The translations under genes and the position numbers were made by a program. The notes under the pieces were generated by a model. That model worked only from the letters and a program-made list of their open reading frames with translations. It did no database searches and was not told the origin of the DNA. Source: Myxococcota bacterium (lineage in GTDB: Bacteria > Myxococcota_A > Polyangia > JAAYKL01). Taken from it: a DNA stretch of 49,444 nt. Positions 37,282 through 46,590 of the stretch are shown here, piece by piece (the stretch's first letter is position 1; every line of letters begins with the position of its first letter). Location: contig JANQET010000442.1 of the NCBI GenBank assembly GCA_028278265.1, positions 1 through 49,444 on the forward strand. Direction: 5' to 3'.

Positions 37282-38628
37282 TCAGTCGGACGCACCCACT
37301 GGCGGTGCGTCTCCCTTGAACAACTCGTTGCGCATCGCTTGCAGGGCGGCTCTGTTTTTTCCCCGACCGACTTGGGGATCGTAGCCGAAATCTCTGCCCG
37401 ATTTTTGCTTCAACAGATCGGCTGCCTCGCTCCTGAAAAAGAGGGAGGGGCGCTCCACGTCCAGAAAATGGACCAGCAAAGCCAGCCCCTGTTTGACATC
37501 TGTTTCAACCTCGCCGCGAATCATCTCAAGGCGGGAATCGTGATCCTCTTGTTCGGCATAGCGGGCGATCACCTCAGGGGTCACGGTGCCGTTGAACCAC
37601 TGCTTCATCTCGTCGGTTGCGCCGGCAAGTCGAACCTCTACGTTGGACGCGACGCTCTTGATCTCGGCGGAGTGTTGATGGGCCGCGTGATGGTGGTGCT
37701 CGCTTTGCGCCAGCGACGTATTGGAGAGCCAACTGCCCACACCAAAAATTCCCACCGCGGCTGCGGCGGTGAGCGCCGATCCTATCCCGATCCAGCGAGT
37801 CACAAGCAACTTCTGTTGGGCCCGATAGATGTAGACCGCCAGCGCACCGATGACCAAGACAATCCCGTAGAACGAGATCACGGTCGGGCCGCTGGGCAGG
37901 TCGGCGACGAACGAAATCAACAGCCCCAAAACGGTGACGATGGTCCCCATGGTCCAGCCGATCAACAATTGGGGCTTGAGCCGATTGGTGATCATGAAGG
38001 CCATGATCGCCGGGGCCACGAGGAAGACAAAGACCAACAATACTCCGGCCACGCGCACGGAGAACGAGATGACGAATCCAAACGTCAGATAGAACAAAAA
38101 ATCCCAAGCCTTGACGTTCATCCCGCGTTTGTACGCTTCGTCGGGGTTTTCCGAAATCAGCAGAAACTGTTTGCGAAAGATGTAGTGCACCACACCGATG
38201 AACGCATATGCTGCCGCCGCGATCCCCACGTCCGCCCACTTGACCCACAGGATGCTGCCCACCAGGATGTCGTCCATGTGCTCAGCCCCATGGGTCTTTT
38301 GAACCACCAATACCGCAGAAGCCGCCATAATCGCGTAGAACAGACCGATTACCGCCTCTTGGGGCACCCGCTCACCGCGAATGCGCGTCAACGCGAAAAT
38401 CGCCGCACCGACAAAAGTAAAAATCATCGAGAAAATCAGCGCCGCGGTGGTGTCGGGCATAATGCCGAACAGGAACCCTACCGTGGTCCCCAGGGCGGCG
38501 GTCTGGGCCAACGCCAGGTCGACGAAGATGACCCGTCGCCGCAGCACGTGAATCCCCAGGTAAGTGTGAATCGCCACCAGCACCATGCACTCGGCAAAAG
38601 GGGCGGCCATGATGTCGAAAATATTCAT
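37282..38628 (-). CDS. znuB: Metal ABC transporter permease (ZnuB/MntB type) with His-rich C-terminal extension
   Basis: Residues 1-280 form an eight- to nine-helix permease of the ABC-3 family (VDLALAQTAALGTTVGFLFG; then SFSVRVAGVLLVFVFLVAPA). The extension of about 150 residues that follows is unusual: one more hydrophobic segment, then HHHHAAHQH and a soluble helical domain with a phosphorylation-independent, HEAT-like look. The family moves Zn or Mn inward; the partner binding protein (38635-39684) supports zinc, but specificity is inferred. No ATP-binding subunit lies in the operon. It begins 6 nt after the stop of the binding-protein gene. Confidence 0.85.
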   Translation of the reverse strand: MNIFDIMAAPFAECMVLVAIHTYLGIHVLRRRVIFVDLALAQTAALGTTVGFLFGIMPDTTAALIFSMIFTFVGAAIFALTRIRGERVPQEAVIGLFYAIMAASAVLVVQKTHGAEHMDDILVGSILWVKWADVGIAAAAYAFIGVVHYIFRKQFLLISENPDEAYKRGMNVKAWDFLFYLTFGFVISFSVRVAGVLLVFVFLVAPAIMAFMITNRLKPQLLIGWTMGTIVTVLGLLISFVADLPSGPTVISFYGIVLVIGALAVYIYRAQQKLLVTRWIGIGSALTAAAAVGIFGVGSWLSNTSLAQSEHHHHAAHQHSAEIKSVASNVEVRLAGATDEMKQWFNGTVTPEVIARYAEQEDHDSRLEMIRGEVETDVKQGLALLVHFLDVERPSLFFRSEAADLLKQKSGRDFGYDPQVGRGKNRAALQAMRNELFKGDAPPVGASD

Positions 38629-38634
38629 CTCTCG

Positions 38635-39684
38635 TTATCCTGCCGTTTTGTCGAACGCGCTGGCCAGCCGATCGAGCCACATGTCGAACTGGTCGAAAAA
38701 GGTGTCCATTCCCGGCTCTCCACCGGGGGCCAGGGCGATGACCACGGGAATCGCGTTCACCCGGCCGGCCACGGATTTGACCTTGCCCACATCGAAGTAA
38801 TTGGCCGCCAGCATCACGCGGATGTTGGCCTTTTTCATTTTGTCGATCACCAGCGCCACGTGGCCCGGCGTGGGTGGGATACCGGGCTTGGGCTCCATGT
38901 ACTCGACGATCTCGAGGCCGAACAGCTCGGTGAAATAGGTCCAATTCTTGTGGTAGGCGACCAGTTTTTTTCCCCGGAGGGGAAGCGCTTTTTTCATCCA
39001 GCCGCCCAGGTGCTCCACCAGCAGTGTTCCCTTGTAGGACTTGCTCTGTAAAAAGGGGATCAATTTGCCCCGTTGGGCGAGCTTGGTCAGGGTCTTGCCG
39101 CCGATCATTTCCACCAATTTTCTACCGAAGGTGCGCTGATCGATCTCCTCTTTGAACCGCTCGAGGTTCTGCTCAAAAAAGTCAGCGTGCTCCGGTGCGT
39201 TCTTCTTCAGGCCGGTACAGATGTTCTCGGCGATCGTTTTACCGTTGAGCGGACTGGTGTGAATGTGCGGATTGCCGTAGATGTGCACGTCCCCCTCGGC
39301 GCGGCTCACCGTGACCGGCGCTTCGTTGATGCTCACTCCGGCGCTGGCCGAGACATAGCCCTTTTGCCCGCTGCGAATATGGGGATTGTTCGACATATCC
39401 ACCAGGGCCGGCGCCCACATCTCCAAATCCATTCCCGTGGCGACGAACAGATCGGCCTTGCTCAGGGTGACCGCCAGGCTCGGTTTGGGACGCACGATGT
39501 GGGGGTCCTGGTTTCCGCGGACAATGTAGCTCACCTCCACTTTGTCCCCGCCCACGTATTCGGCAATGGACTTGTAGGCCGACGAAGTGACGACAACTTT
39601 CAATTTTCCGGCCCACGCTGTTGATGCGGGACCCATTCCGGCGACGCAAATCACGAGGCCGATAAGCAGTGCATTGATTCTCAT
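38635..39684 (-). CDS. znuA: Periplasmic metal-binding protein of an ABC transporter (ZnuA family)
   Basis: ATG at 39684 (GAGGAG at 7 nt) gives 349 residues with a signal peptide ending near TAWA. Cluster A-I features are present: VTSSAYKSIAEYVGGDKVEV at the start, ligand His in QDPHIVRPKPS, HIYGNPHIHTSP, His in LVAYHKNWTYFTELFG, and an Ala/Asp-rich end. It captures Zn2+ or Mn2+ in the periplasm and hands it to the permease encoded next. The His cluster around GNPHIH favours zinc. It sits between an outer-membrane porin gene (25 nt upstream) and the permease gene. Confidence 0.88.
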   Translation of the reverse strand: MRINALLIGLVICVAGMGPASTAWAGKLKVVVTSSAYKSIAEYVGGDKVEVSYIVRGNQDPHIVRPKPSLAVTLSKADLFVATGMDLEMWAPALVDMSNNPHIRSGQKGYVSASAGVSINEAPVTVSRAEGDVHIYGNPHIHTSPLNGKTIAENICTGLKKNAPEHADFFEQNLERFKEEIDQRTFGRKLVEMIGGKTLTKLAQRGKLIPFLQSKSYKGTLLVEHLGGWMKKALPLRGKKLVAYHKNWTYFTELFGLEIVEYMEPKPGIPPTPGHVALVIDKMKKANIRVMLAANYFDVGKVKSVAGRVNAIPVVIALAPGGEPGMDTFFDQFDMWLDRLASAFDKTAG

Positions 39685-39709
39685 AATCATTCTCCTCACC
39701 GTTGAGTGG

Positions 39710-41152
39710 TTAATATTTCTTGTGCTTGTGGGGCCCAGCCGCAAAATCGATCTGCAGCATCACCCGGTTGTCTGTTCGCCGCCCGAGCGTTCCATCCGGT
39801 CGCGTGAAGGGCAGGCGTGCCCCGTATTGGTACTCCAGCCTGAGGTAGACAAATTCGCTCTGCCAGAACGTGACATAGGGCACCACGTCCCAGGCGAGTC
39901 GGTCGTTGACGCGAACCGTGGGCAGGACGATGTCCCCGCGCACCCCGATGTACCAGCTCGCGCCGAGTTGATAATCAAGATAGGAAAAGGCCCCCCAGGA
40001 AATTCTCTCCCGGTCGCTCTCGGCCCAGCCAGTGGCGATATCTTCCAGGTCGTCTGTCGTCTCCTTGCGCACGAAGTAGCCCTCGGTGCGCCAGGTGAAC
40101 GACGTGTACTTGGCCCGCTCGGCAGGCGACCAGTGAATGGTCAGATCGGCGCCGGCGGCGATTGTCTGGCGCCAATCCTCATCGGCCAAGCGATCAGTGG
40201 TGTCGATGAAGCCCCTTTTGTTGTTCATCCCCCAAATCCCGCTCAGCCCGAGCTCGAGATACGTGTCCTCGCTCAGGTCGTAGTAGTTTTTCAGATGGGC
40301 CATCGCTGTGGGAATGCTAAAAAACTCGCCGGCAAACAGGGTTTCGTTTTCGCCGTTGGTGATCTCGATCGTCAGCTCGTTGGCGTGGGCGACGATCGGC
40401 GGCATGAACCACTTGAGCACAAAGCCGGTTTGATTGAGCCCGTTGTCGCCGAGCGTCCCGGTCATCGCGAGCGGATAATTGGTCTGGTCCAGGTCGTGGC
40501 CGTGCCAGCGATTGATGATACCGAAGTTTTGCCGGAAGCGCCCCACCGTGAGCGATAACGAGGGCAAGATGCCGAACCAGGTCATGTACACCTCTTCGAC
40601 CTGCACCCCGGGCGTGGGTTCCGGGTAAAAATTGATCGCCGCCTTGAACATCGAGTAGGGATCCAACACGTGCTGGATTTGAAATCCCACCTCGCGCAGG
40701 GCGAACTGGCTGCGATCGTCCACCCCGGCATAGAACTTGGTTCGGTCGATGATCACACCCAACAGGACATCCCCGCTGACGCTGATTTCGGGATTCAATT
40801 TCTGCAGCGCCAGGGCGCCCCAGAGAAACTCCCGCTCCTCTGGTTTATCCTCGTCCTCGGGCGCCTTGGCCTCGGCTTCGGCTTCGGCGATAATCGCCTG
40901 GAGCTCGTCCTCTTCGGCCTGGGCAGTGAGTTCGGCCACTTGTGCTTCCAGCTTTTCGATCCGCGCCAAATCCTCGGCGCGCTCGGTGGCGGCGGCCCCA
41001 CTCGATTGGGGTGCTGCCGTCAATTCGTCGCTCGAAGCGGGTTGCCCTTTTGTTTCATCCGCTGGTGTCGGGCGGTCTGTTTGGGCAACTGCGACGAAAT
41101 CCATCAACATAAAACCAAAAAGATTTACGATAAAAGGAACACAACGGCTCAA
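39710..41152 (-). CDS. Outer-membrane porin-like beta-barrel protein of the metal-uptake operon
   Basis: The 480-residue protein has a signal peptide (FIVNLFGFMLMDFVAVA), a coiled-coil stretch rich in Ala/Glu (about 58-95) and a porin-like barrel from about residue 115 to the end (FALREVGFQIQHVLDPYSMF, LSLTVGRFRQNFGIIN and many alternating strands) ending in HKHKKY. The start is TTG, supported by GGAGG exactly 6 nt upstream. A coiled-coil-plus-porin design is known for outer-membrane porins that trimerise. As first gene of an operon with ZnuA/ZnuB-like proteins it probably admits the metal or its complex; that role is inferred. Confidence 0.75.
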   Translation of the reverse strand: MSRCVPFIVNLFGFMLMDFVAVAQTDRPTPADETKGQPASSDELTAAPQSSGAAATERAEDLARIEKLEAQVAELTAQAEEDELQAIIAEAEAEAKAPEDEDKPEEREFLWGALALQKLNPEISVSGDVLLGVIIDRTKFYAGVDDRSQFALREVGFQIQHVLDPYSMFKAAINFYPEPTPGVQVEEVYMTWFGILPSLSLTVGRFRQNFGIINRWHGHDLDQTNYPLAMTGTLGDNGLNQTGFVLKWFMPPIVAHANELTIEITNGENETLFAGEFFSIPTAMAHLKNYYDLSEDTYLELGLSGIWGMNNKRGFIDTTDRLADEDWRQTIAAGADLTIHWSPAERAKYTSFTWRTEGYFVRKETTDDLEDIATGWAESDRERISWGAFSYLDYQLGASWYIGVRGDIVLPTVRVNDRLAWDVVPYVTFWQSEFVYLRLEYQYGARLPFTRPDGTLGRRTDNRVMLQIDFAAGPHKHKKY

Positions 41153-41158
41153 AGAATA

Positions 41159-41163
41159 CCTCC
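41159..41163 (-). promoter_or_regulatory. Ribosome binding site that decides a TTG start
   Basis: GGAGG on the minus strand stands 6 nt before the TTG at 41152 and no ATG or GTG is better placed, which fixes the porin start. Confidence 0.7.
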
Positions 41164-41376
41164 TCGAACGGTCAACGGCTGATGACTGAAAGTGAATGGG
41201 TTGCTACAGATCAACGAGTTCAACATTGGCGGCTGCACGTAGCAGAAAATATGCCAAAGCCAAGATGCGTATTGTTCAGATTTGCGGTTCTAAATAGAAA
41301 AGAAAATTACGGATGCTGTAAAACACAATTACGAAAATCGTAAACCAGTAATCGATCAACCAGATCCTTCGAAGCG

Positions 41377-42729
41377 TCAATCCCGATGGTCGTCCAACTG
41401 GAACTTGGTGACGTAGTGGCTCAATGCCCGTTGACTCAGGCCCAGTGATTGGGCGGCGTTCTTCTTGCTCCAGCCGGTTGAGCGCAATGTATCGATGAGC
41501 AGTGATTTTTTGTATGCGTCGACTTGCGAGGCGAAGCCGTCCCCTGCCGCAATGGCGGTCACCTCCTGAATCTCTAGCGGCAGGTGATCGATTTCGATGG
41601 TCCCCCCGCCGGCGATGACCATCGCCCGTTCGAGCACGTTGCGCAGCTCCCGCACATTTCCCGGCCAATGATATCCCTTGAGCGCCGCTTGTGCCTCGTC
41701 GCTTATTTCGTGGGCATCCAGACCGCAGGCCGGACCGATCCGCCGCAGCAGATGAAGCGCGGTCTCGGCGATATCCCCTTTGCGCACGCGCAGCGGCGGC
41801 AGCTCGATGGGAAAGACGTTGAGCCGGTAGAACAAGTCATCTCTGAACTGGCCCTCTTGCACCATCTTGGCCAGGTCCCGATTGGTCGCAGCGATGATGC
41901 GGGCCTCTACGCGGATTTCGGCTGTCCCCCCCACTCGGTTGAAATTTCGATCCTCGATCACCCGCAGCAGCTTGGACTGCAGCTCGAGGGGAATCTCCGA
42001 GATCTCGTCGAGCAGGATATTGCCCTTGCCGGCCAGCTCGAACTTACCCTTGCGGGTCTCGAACGCCCCGGTGAACGATCCCTTCATATGACCGAACAGT
42101 TCGGACTCGAACAGTTGAGCCGGAATACCGGGGCAGTTGACCTTGATCAGCGGGTGGTCCCGTTGAGTCGAATGGCTGTGAATCGCTTGTGCAACGAGCT
42201 CCTTGCCGGTACCGCTCTCCCCGGACAACAACACAATCGAACGGCTGACCGCCACTTTATCCACCAGCTCGCGAACCTGTTGCATCGGTGCCGAAGAGCC
42301 GACCAGAATCACCTCCTTATCCCCGGCGAACATCTGATCCATTAGGTAGGAGTGCTCATCGCGGATGCGCGCCGAGTCGAGCGCCCGTTTGACCAGCATC
42401 GCCATCGCCTCGAGCTCGAACGGCTTCTGTACGAAATCCGCAGCGCCCGCCTGCATCGCCTCCACCGCGTCCTGGATCGTGCCGTAGGCGGTGATCACGA
42501 TCACCGGCATCGACGAGTTTTGATTCTTGCCGAAGGTGACCAACTCGGTGCCCAGCCCGTCGGGCAAACGCACGTCGGTGATCAGCAAGTCGAACAACTC
42601 ACTGCTCAGTTTGTGCTTGGCTTCTTCGAGCGCACCGGCACTGGACAATTGGTGGCCCATTTCCTCCAGCCGCAAGCGCAGCAACTTGACGCTCTTGGGT
42701 TCGTCATCGACGACGAGTATCTTGCTCAA
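41377..42729 (-). CDS. NtrC-family sigma-54 response regulator
   Basis: The 450-residue protein has a receiver domain with phospho-acceptor Asp52 (LLITDVRLPD), a sigma-54 AAA+ domain with Walker A GESGTGKE (170-177), the sigma-54 contact loop GSFTGA (217-222, where most members have GAFTGA), Walker B ILLDEI and an arginine-finger region, and a C-terminal Fis-type HTH (NAAQSLGLSQRALSHYV). It activates sigma-54 promoters after phosphorylation. The start overlaps the partner kinase by 4 nt. The Ser in the contact loop is a less common but known type of variation. Confidence 0.95.
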   Translation of the reverse strand: MSKILVVDDEPKSVKLLRLRLEEMGHQLSSAGALEEAKHKLSSELFDLLITDVRLPDGLGTELVTFGKNQNSSMPVIVITAYGTIQDAVEAMQAGAADFVQKPFELEAMAMLVKRALDSARIRDEHSYLMDQMFAGDKEVILVGSSAPMQQVRELVDKVAVSRSIVLLSGESGTGKELVAQAIHSHSTQRDHPLIKVNCPGIPAQLFESELFGHMKGSFTGAFETRKGKFELAGKGNILLDEISEIPLELQSKLLRVIEDRNFNRVGGTAEIRVEARIIAATNRDLAKMVQEGQFRDDLFYRLNVFPIELPPLRVRKGDIAETALHLLRRIGPACGLDAHEISDEAQAALKGYHWPGNVRELRNVLERAMVIAGGGTIEIDHLPLEIQEVTAIAAGDGFASQVDAYKKSLLIDTLRSTGWSKKNAAQSLGLSQRALSHYVTKFQLDDHRD

Positions 42730-44165
42730 CGGGGCATCCTTTCCGGGTGGTTAGACACAGCGAACTCTGCTCGTGTACCGCCGATGTCTCGCCGGTGCAA
42801 GGTCAGATTTCCATCGTGGAGATCGGCAATTTTTTCGACCACAGCCAAGCCGAGGCCGGTCCCTCTGGCCTTTCGGGTGAAAAAGGGCTCGGTCGCTCGC
42901 GAGATGTCTTCTTCGGCGATGCCCGTGCCGGAGTCGATCACGTCAAACACCACCTCTCCCTCGGCCCCCTCACTGACCACCAGCTGAATCGGCTCCCCCG
43001 CCGGTGAGGCTTCGATGGCATTGATCACCAGATTGGTCAGCGCCTGTTCCATCATCACCGGATCCGCCTGCAGTTCGATCGGGGTCGAACGGGCTTCGAT
43101 GTCGATCGTCAATGGCCGCCCGTCGATATTCACCACCGACTTTTCCACCCGCTCGCGCACACTTTCGAGCAAGGCCCCGGCATCGACCTCCTCGAACTGG
43201 GGTTCGGCTTGTCGGGTGTAGTGCAGCAGCTCTTCAATGAGCCGTTCGACCCGATCGACCTCTTCCTTGATATCAGCGGCAAATTCTCCCCCTTCGGGCA
43301 GCCGACGCTGCATCGTCTCGGCGGTCCCGCGGACGATATGCAGGGGATTGCGAATTTCATGGGCCAAGGCGGCGCCCATCTGTCCGATCACGGCCAATCG
43401 CTCGGATCGCTTCAAGCGCTGTTGCAGATCGCTGGTGCGCCGGTTGATCTGACCGATGGCGTCGTGCAGCGACGCGTGGACGCTCTCAATCTCGTTGCCG
43501 GTTCGCTGAGCCGATCGACTGGACAGCCATCCGGTCTCGTTCAGTTCGGCGCTCATCGACTGCAGGGGCCGCAGCACGATGAGATAGGTCAGCAAATTGA
43601 CCGCCGCCCCCACGGCGAGCAACATGGCCAGGGCGAACAAACCGTGAGAGATGAGCAGCGTGTTGAGCGCTCCACTCAGATGATCGAGCCAGCGGGCGAT
43701 GTGCACGACGTACACCACCTCTCCCCCTTTGCTGCGCACACCAACGGTGATATCTATCGCTCGACGTCCCCCGTGCTGATGCTCCTTGTCGGTCACCACC
43801 CCGTCGCGATGACCGCGGAACACCTGCTTTATTTTTTCTTCGAACCACTTTTTGCCGATCCGATCTTCCTGGGTAGCCAAGCGGACGACAAAGGCGTCGT
43901 CGATCAGCATAATATCGAGCCCAGATTGGTGGGGTCGCAGTGAATCGATTTCGTCGGTCAGCTCGATCACCGATCCGTGGGTTTCCAAGTGGTGCTCGAC
44001 CAACAGCCCCAGTCCAATCGCCAGATGCCGCAACGAGCCCACCTCGGCGCTCATGAACTGCTCCTCAGTCTTGTGGAGACTCCAGGCGGCGTAGACCGTC
44101 CACATCGTCAGGATGACCCCGTTCAACACCAGTAGGTACTTGGTTCTCAGCTTCAGATTTCTCAT
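42726..44165 (-). CDS. NtrB-like membrane histidine kinase, partner of the sigma-54 regulator
   Basis: ATG at 44165 gives 479 residues: a first transmembrane helix (KYLLVLNGVILTMWTVYAAW), a periplasmic sensor loop of about 135 residues, a second helix (HGLFALAMLLAVGAAVNLLTYLIVL), a HAMP linker, HisKA with ALAHEIRNPLHIVRG, and HATPase motifs NLVINAIEASP, DSGTGI and GTGLGLAVVEKIA. It should phosphorylate the regulator encoded directly downstream (4-nt overlap). It begins 29 nt after the papain-family Ser variant on the same strand, so all three could be one operon. Confidence 0.93.
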   Translation of the reverse strand: MRNLKLRTKYLLVLNGVILTMWTVYAAWSLHKTEEQFMSAEVGSLRHLAIGLGLLVEHHLETHGSVIELTDEIDSLRPHQSGLDIMLIDDAFVVRLATQEDRIGKKWFEEKIKQVFRGHRDGVVTDKEHQHGGRRAIDITVGVRSKGGEVVYVVHIARWLDHLSGALNTLLISHGLFALAMLLAVGAAVNLLTYLIVLRPLQSMSAELNETGWLSSRSAQRTGNEIESVHASLHDAIGQINRRTSDLQQRLKRSERLAVIGQMGAALAHEIRNPLHIVRGTAETMQRRLPEGGEFAADIKEEVDRVERLIEELLHYTRQAEPQFEEVDAGALLESVRERVEKSVVNIDGRPLTIDIEARSTPIELQADPVMMEQALTNLVINAIEASPAGEPIQLVVSEGAEGEVVFDVIDSGTGIAEEDISRATEPFFTRKARGTGLGLAVVEKIADLHDGNLTLHRRDIGGTRAEFAVSNHPERMPR

Positions 44166-44194
44166 CGAGAGCTCAACAGCACTGTGAAAAAAAC

Positions 44195-45727
44195 CTAGCT
44201 TAGCAGGATTGAGATGATCTCCGCCAGCATTGAACGGGAAACGACGTGCTGAAGCGCGATCAACCGACACCCCCAGCTGATGCCATCGATAGAGTTGCCA
44301 CCGTCATCGTCATCGTCATCGCCACCCCCGTCACTATCTGCATCTGCATCCACGTCGCTGTCCGCGTCTCCATCGCTATCGCTATCGGCATCCCCATCAG
44401 CGTCGCTGTCAGCATCACCGTCTGAGTCCGTATCGGTATCACCGTCCCCATCGCTGTCCGCGTCCGCATCAGCGTCGCTGTCCGTGTCCCCGTCCGTGTC
44501 CCCATCCGTATCGGTATCCACATCCATATCCGAGTCGGAATCCGCATCTCCCCCGCCCGGTTCGTACACCAGATAGATGGCGCCGTAGCCGATTCGACTC
44601 GCCCCGTAGGCAATTTTGGCATTTCCATCGTCACACCAATCTTGCCCCCAGGAGTTGCGCATGTACCAATACCCCTCCCCTTCGGATTCATTCCAACCGG
44701 TGATCACTACAGCGTGGTTCACTTGGTCACACCCCTCGGTAATCACCTGATCGCCCTGGCAATTCACGATCGAATCGCCACCGCAAACCGCTGACCAAAC
44801 CGGTCCATGGGTGTAGATCGCCTCTTTGATCGCCTCGACGCCGGCAACGCTGAACTCCTCTTCGACGAAGCCCCAGTCTCGGCCCCTAAAAAGCTCGAGA
44901 AACGTGCCGTCACAGGGAACCTCCGATGCGACATATGGAAAGTCGTCCTCCTTCGGAACCCCCGGCTCATCGATCCCCATGTGCTGGGCACACGGTGTGT
45001 GGGTGATACAATCGAAGGCGGCCCACCCCCCACCGCACCCATTGGCATCCAGCATACAGGAGACGAGAAACTGCTCGGACAGATCGAGATCGAGCCCATC
45101 CTGCCACAGGATGTTGGCCTCGAGGGGGCCCAGCGTGCCGAACGCCCAGGAAGAGCCGCAAGAGCCCTGGTTTCTGATCTTTGGGCAGCCGTTCGGTTCA
45201 TCGCAGATATTGAACTTTTCGGGGAGCGATGAGACCGCATCGCCGGTCTGATCGACCGGTGGGATCTGACTCTTTGGTCGGGGAAAGTGAAAGGTGCCGG
45301 CAAATCGGCCCGCCGATTCAACGACGAACACCATACGCCCGGCCGCTTCAGCGGTACCCGGTTTGACGTAGCGCAGCTCCAGCGGTGCTCGGCCTTTGGC
45401 TGCGCCGGCGAGGTAGAAGGTGCGCATCCCCGGCGAACCGATCAATCCGGGGATGGTGTTTCGGTAGCGGGATCCGAGTAGGGTTACCCGGGGGTTGGTC
45501 GGTGGGACGAGCTGCCAAGTGAAGCCGGTGGAGCGGTTGCCCGGCAGACTGAGCTCAATGACCCCGTCCGTCGGAAGGGGAATCACTTTTTTGGCCGAGG
45601 TCTCGTCGACGGGAATCAGGCGGGAGCGCGAATCGAGTCTGATTTCCGGGGCCGCAGCGATACTCTCCAGTGGCAGCGCGGAGAGGAGCGGCGCGAAACA
45701 GATGATTGCTTTTCTCACCCACAACAT
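44195..45727 (-). CDS. Papain-family (C1A) homologue with Ser in place of the catalytic Cys, chagasin-like N-domain
   Basis: ATG at 45727 (AAGGAG at 6 nt) gives 510 residues. Signal peptide 1-25. Residues about 45-140 form a chagasin-like I42 domain ([17 protein letters not shown]; then YVKPGT). The papain domain (about 170-390) has Gln187 and a nucleophile motif [10 protein letters not shown] in which Ser193 (codon TCC) stands where papains have Cys. His338 ([10 protein letters not shown]) and Asn358 (RNSWG) are kept, as are the other disulfide cysteines. The change is a clean substitution in an intact gene. The Asp/Ser/Gly linker (393-475) is followed by Cys487 and a hydrophobic end. Plasmodium SERA proteins show the same Cys-to-Ser change, so it may be inactive, a decoy or a rare Ser enzyme. 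Confidence 0.88.
   Translation of the reverse strand: MLWVRKAIICFAPLLSALPLESIAAAPEIRLDSRSRLIPVDETSAKKVIPLPTDGVIELSLPGNRSTGFTWQLVPPTNPRVTLLGSRYRNTIPGLIGSPGMRTFYLAGAAKGRAPLELRYVKPGTAEAAGRMVFVVESAGRFAGTFHFPRPKSQIPPVDQTGDAVSSLPEKFNICDEPNGCPKIRNQGSCGSSWAFGTLGPLEANILWQDGLDLDLSEQFLVSCMLDANGCGGGWAAFDCITHTPCAQHMGIDEPGVPKEDDFPYVASEVPCDGTFLELFRGRDWGFVEEEFSVAGVEAIKEAIYTHGPVWSAVCGGDSIVNCQGDQVITEGCDQVNHAVVITGWNESEGEGYWYMRNSWGQDWCDDGNAKIAYGASRIGYGAIYLVYEPGGGDADSDSDMDVDTDTDGDTDGDTDSDADADADSDGDGDTDTDSDGDADSDADGDADSDSDGDADSDVDADADSDGGGDDDDDDGGNSIDGISWGCRLIALQHVVSRSMLAEIISILLS
44303..44551 (-). repeat. Asp/Ser/Gly-codon repeat of the Ser-variant papain homologue
   Basis: Imperfect GAC/GAT-NNN hexamers encode about 83 residues of Asp paired with Ser, Thr, Ala or Gly, between the papain domain and the Cys-containing tail. 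Confidence 0.85.
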
Positions 45728-45828
45728 CGTTATCTCCTTTATCCCATTGCCGTGTACATATTGTGTTTCACCGTGAGTCGGAGAGACCCACTCCACTAGC
45801 ATACCCCAAAACGAAAAACGAAACCGAG

Positions 45829-46590
45829 TTAGAAATTCATTTTCTTCTTCAGCAAGGCGAGATAGTTCCGGGCGATCTTTAGTGAAGTCCTTTTTTTGTT
45901 TCGCATGACCACAACGTAGTCCCGAGGATACTGCCGCTTCAACTTCTCTATCTTGTCGATTGAGACGATGCAGTTCCGGTTGATCTGCTGGAAGGCGGAT
46001 GGCTCGAGCCCGGTGATGAGCTCTTTGAGACTCGAATCGTAGATGTGATCGTCATCAACTGTATGGATGAACGTGTATCCCCCCTCAGAACGAATAAAAT
46101 ACACGGTATCGTGGGGGATAAAAAACGTCTCGTCACCCCGATTGATCAAAAAGCGACTTTTGTACGCTCTGTGCTTGGACAACTGCGCCAACGAAGCGAC
46201 GAGCGCCGGACCCAGTTGAATACGCTGACCCAACGCTCGATGGATCGCCCGGGTTAATCGATCCTTTTTGATCGGTTTGAGCAAATAATCGATGCTCTCC
46301 AATTCAAACGCCTGGACCGCATAATGATCGTAAGCCGTCGTGAAGACCACTTGTGGCCGGGTGCGAAGGCGTTTGACCACCTCGATGCCGTTGAGCTCGG
46401 GAAGCTCGATGTCCATCAACACCAAATCCGGCTGAAGCGTTTCGATCAACTCGATTGCCCCTGTCCCGGTTCTGGCTTCCCCCACCAGCTCTACCCGGTC
46501 AATCGAGGCTAGAAGTGTCTTGAGCTGACGCAGGGGTAGTGCTTCGTCCTCGACAACCACGACCCTCAACCATTTGAACGGGTTATCCAA
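45829..46590 (-). CDS. LytTR-type response regulator
   Basis: The 253-residue protein has a receiver domain with phospho-Asp60 ([15 protein letters not shown]) and a LytTR DNA-binding domain (about 148-250; [47 protein letters not shown]). It is read after the LytS-like kinase on the same transcript; the two genes overlap by 8 nt. It is likely to control nearby envelope genes, targets unknown. Confidence 0.95.
   Translation of the reverse strand: MDNPFKWLRVVVVEDEALPLRQLKTLLASIDRVELVGEARTGTGAIELIETLQPDLVLMDIELPELNGIEVVKRLRTRPQVVFTTAYDHYAVQAFELESIDYLLKPIKKDRLTRAIHRALGQRIQLGPALVASLAQLSKHRAYKSRFLINRGDETFFIPHDTVYFIRSEGGYTFIHTVDDDHIYDSSLKELITGLEPSAFQQINRNCIVSIDKIEKLKRQYPRDYVVVMRNKKRTSLKIARNYLALLKKKMNF

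Noticed and set aside
37339-39051. Long plus-strand frame (about 570 codons) opposite the metal transporter genes
   Set aside because: Low-complexity, His/Gln/Arg-rich shadow of the real minus-strand genes.
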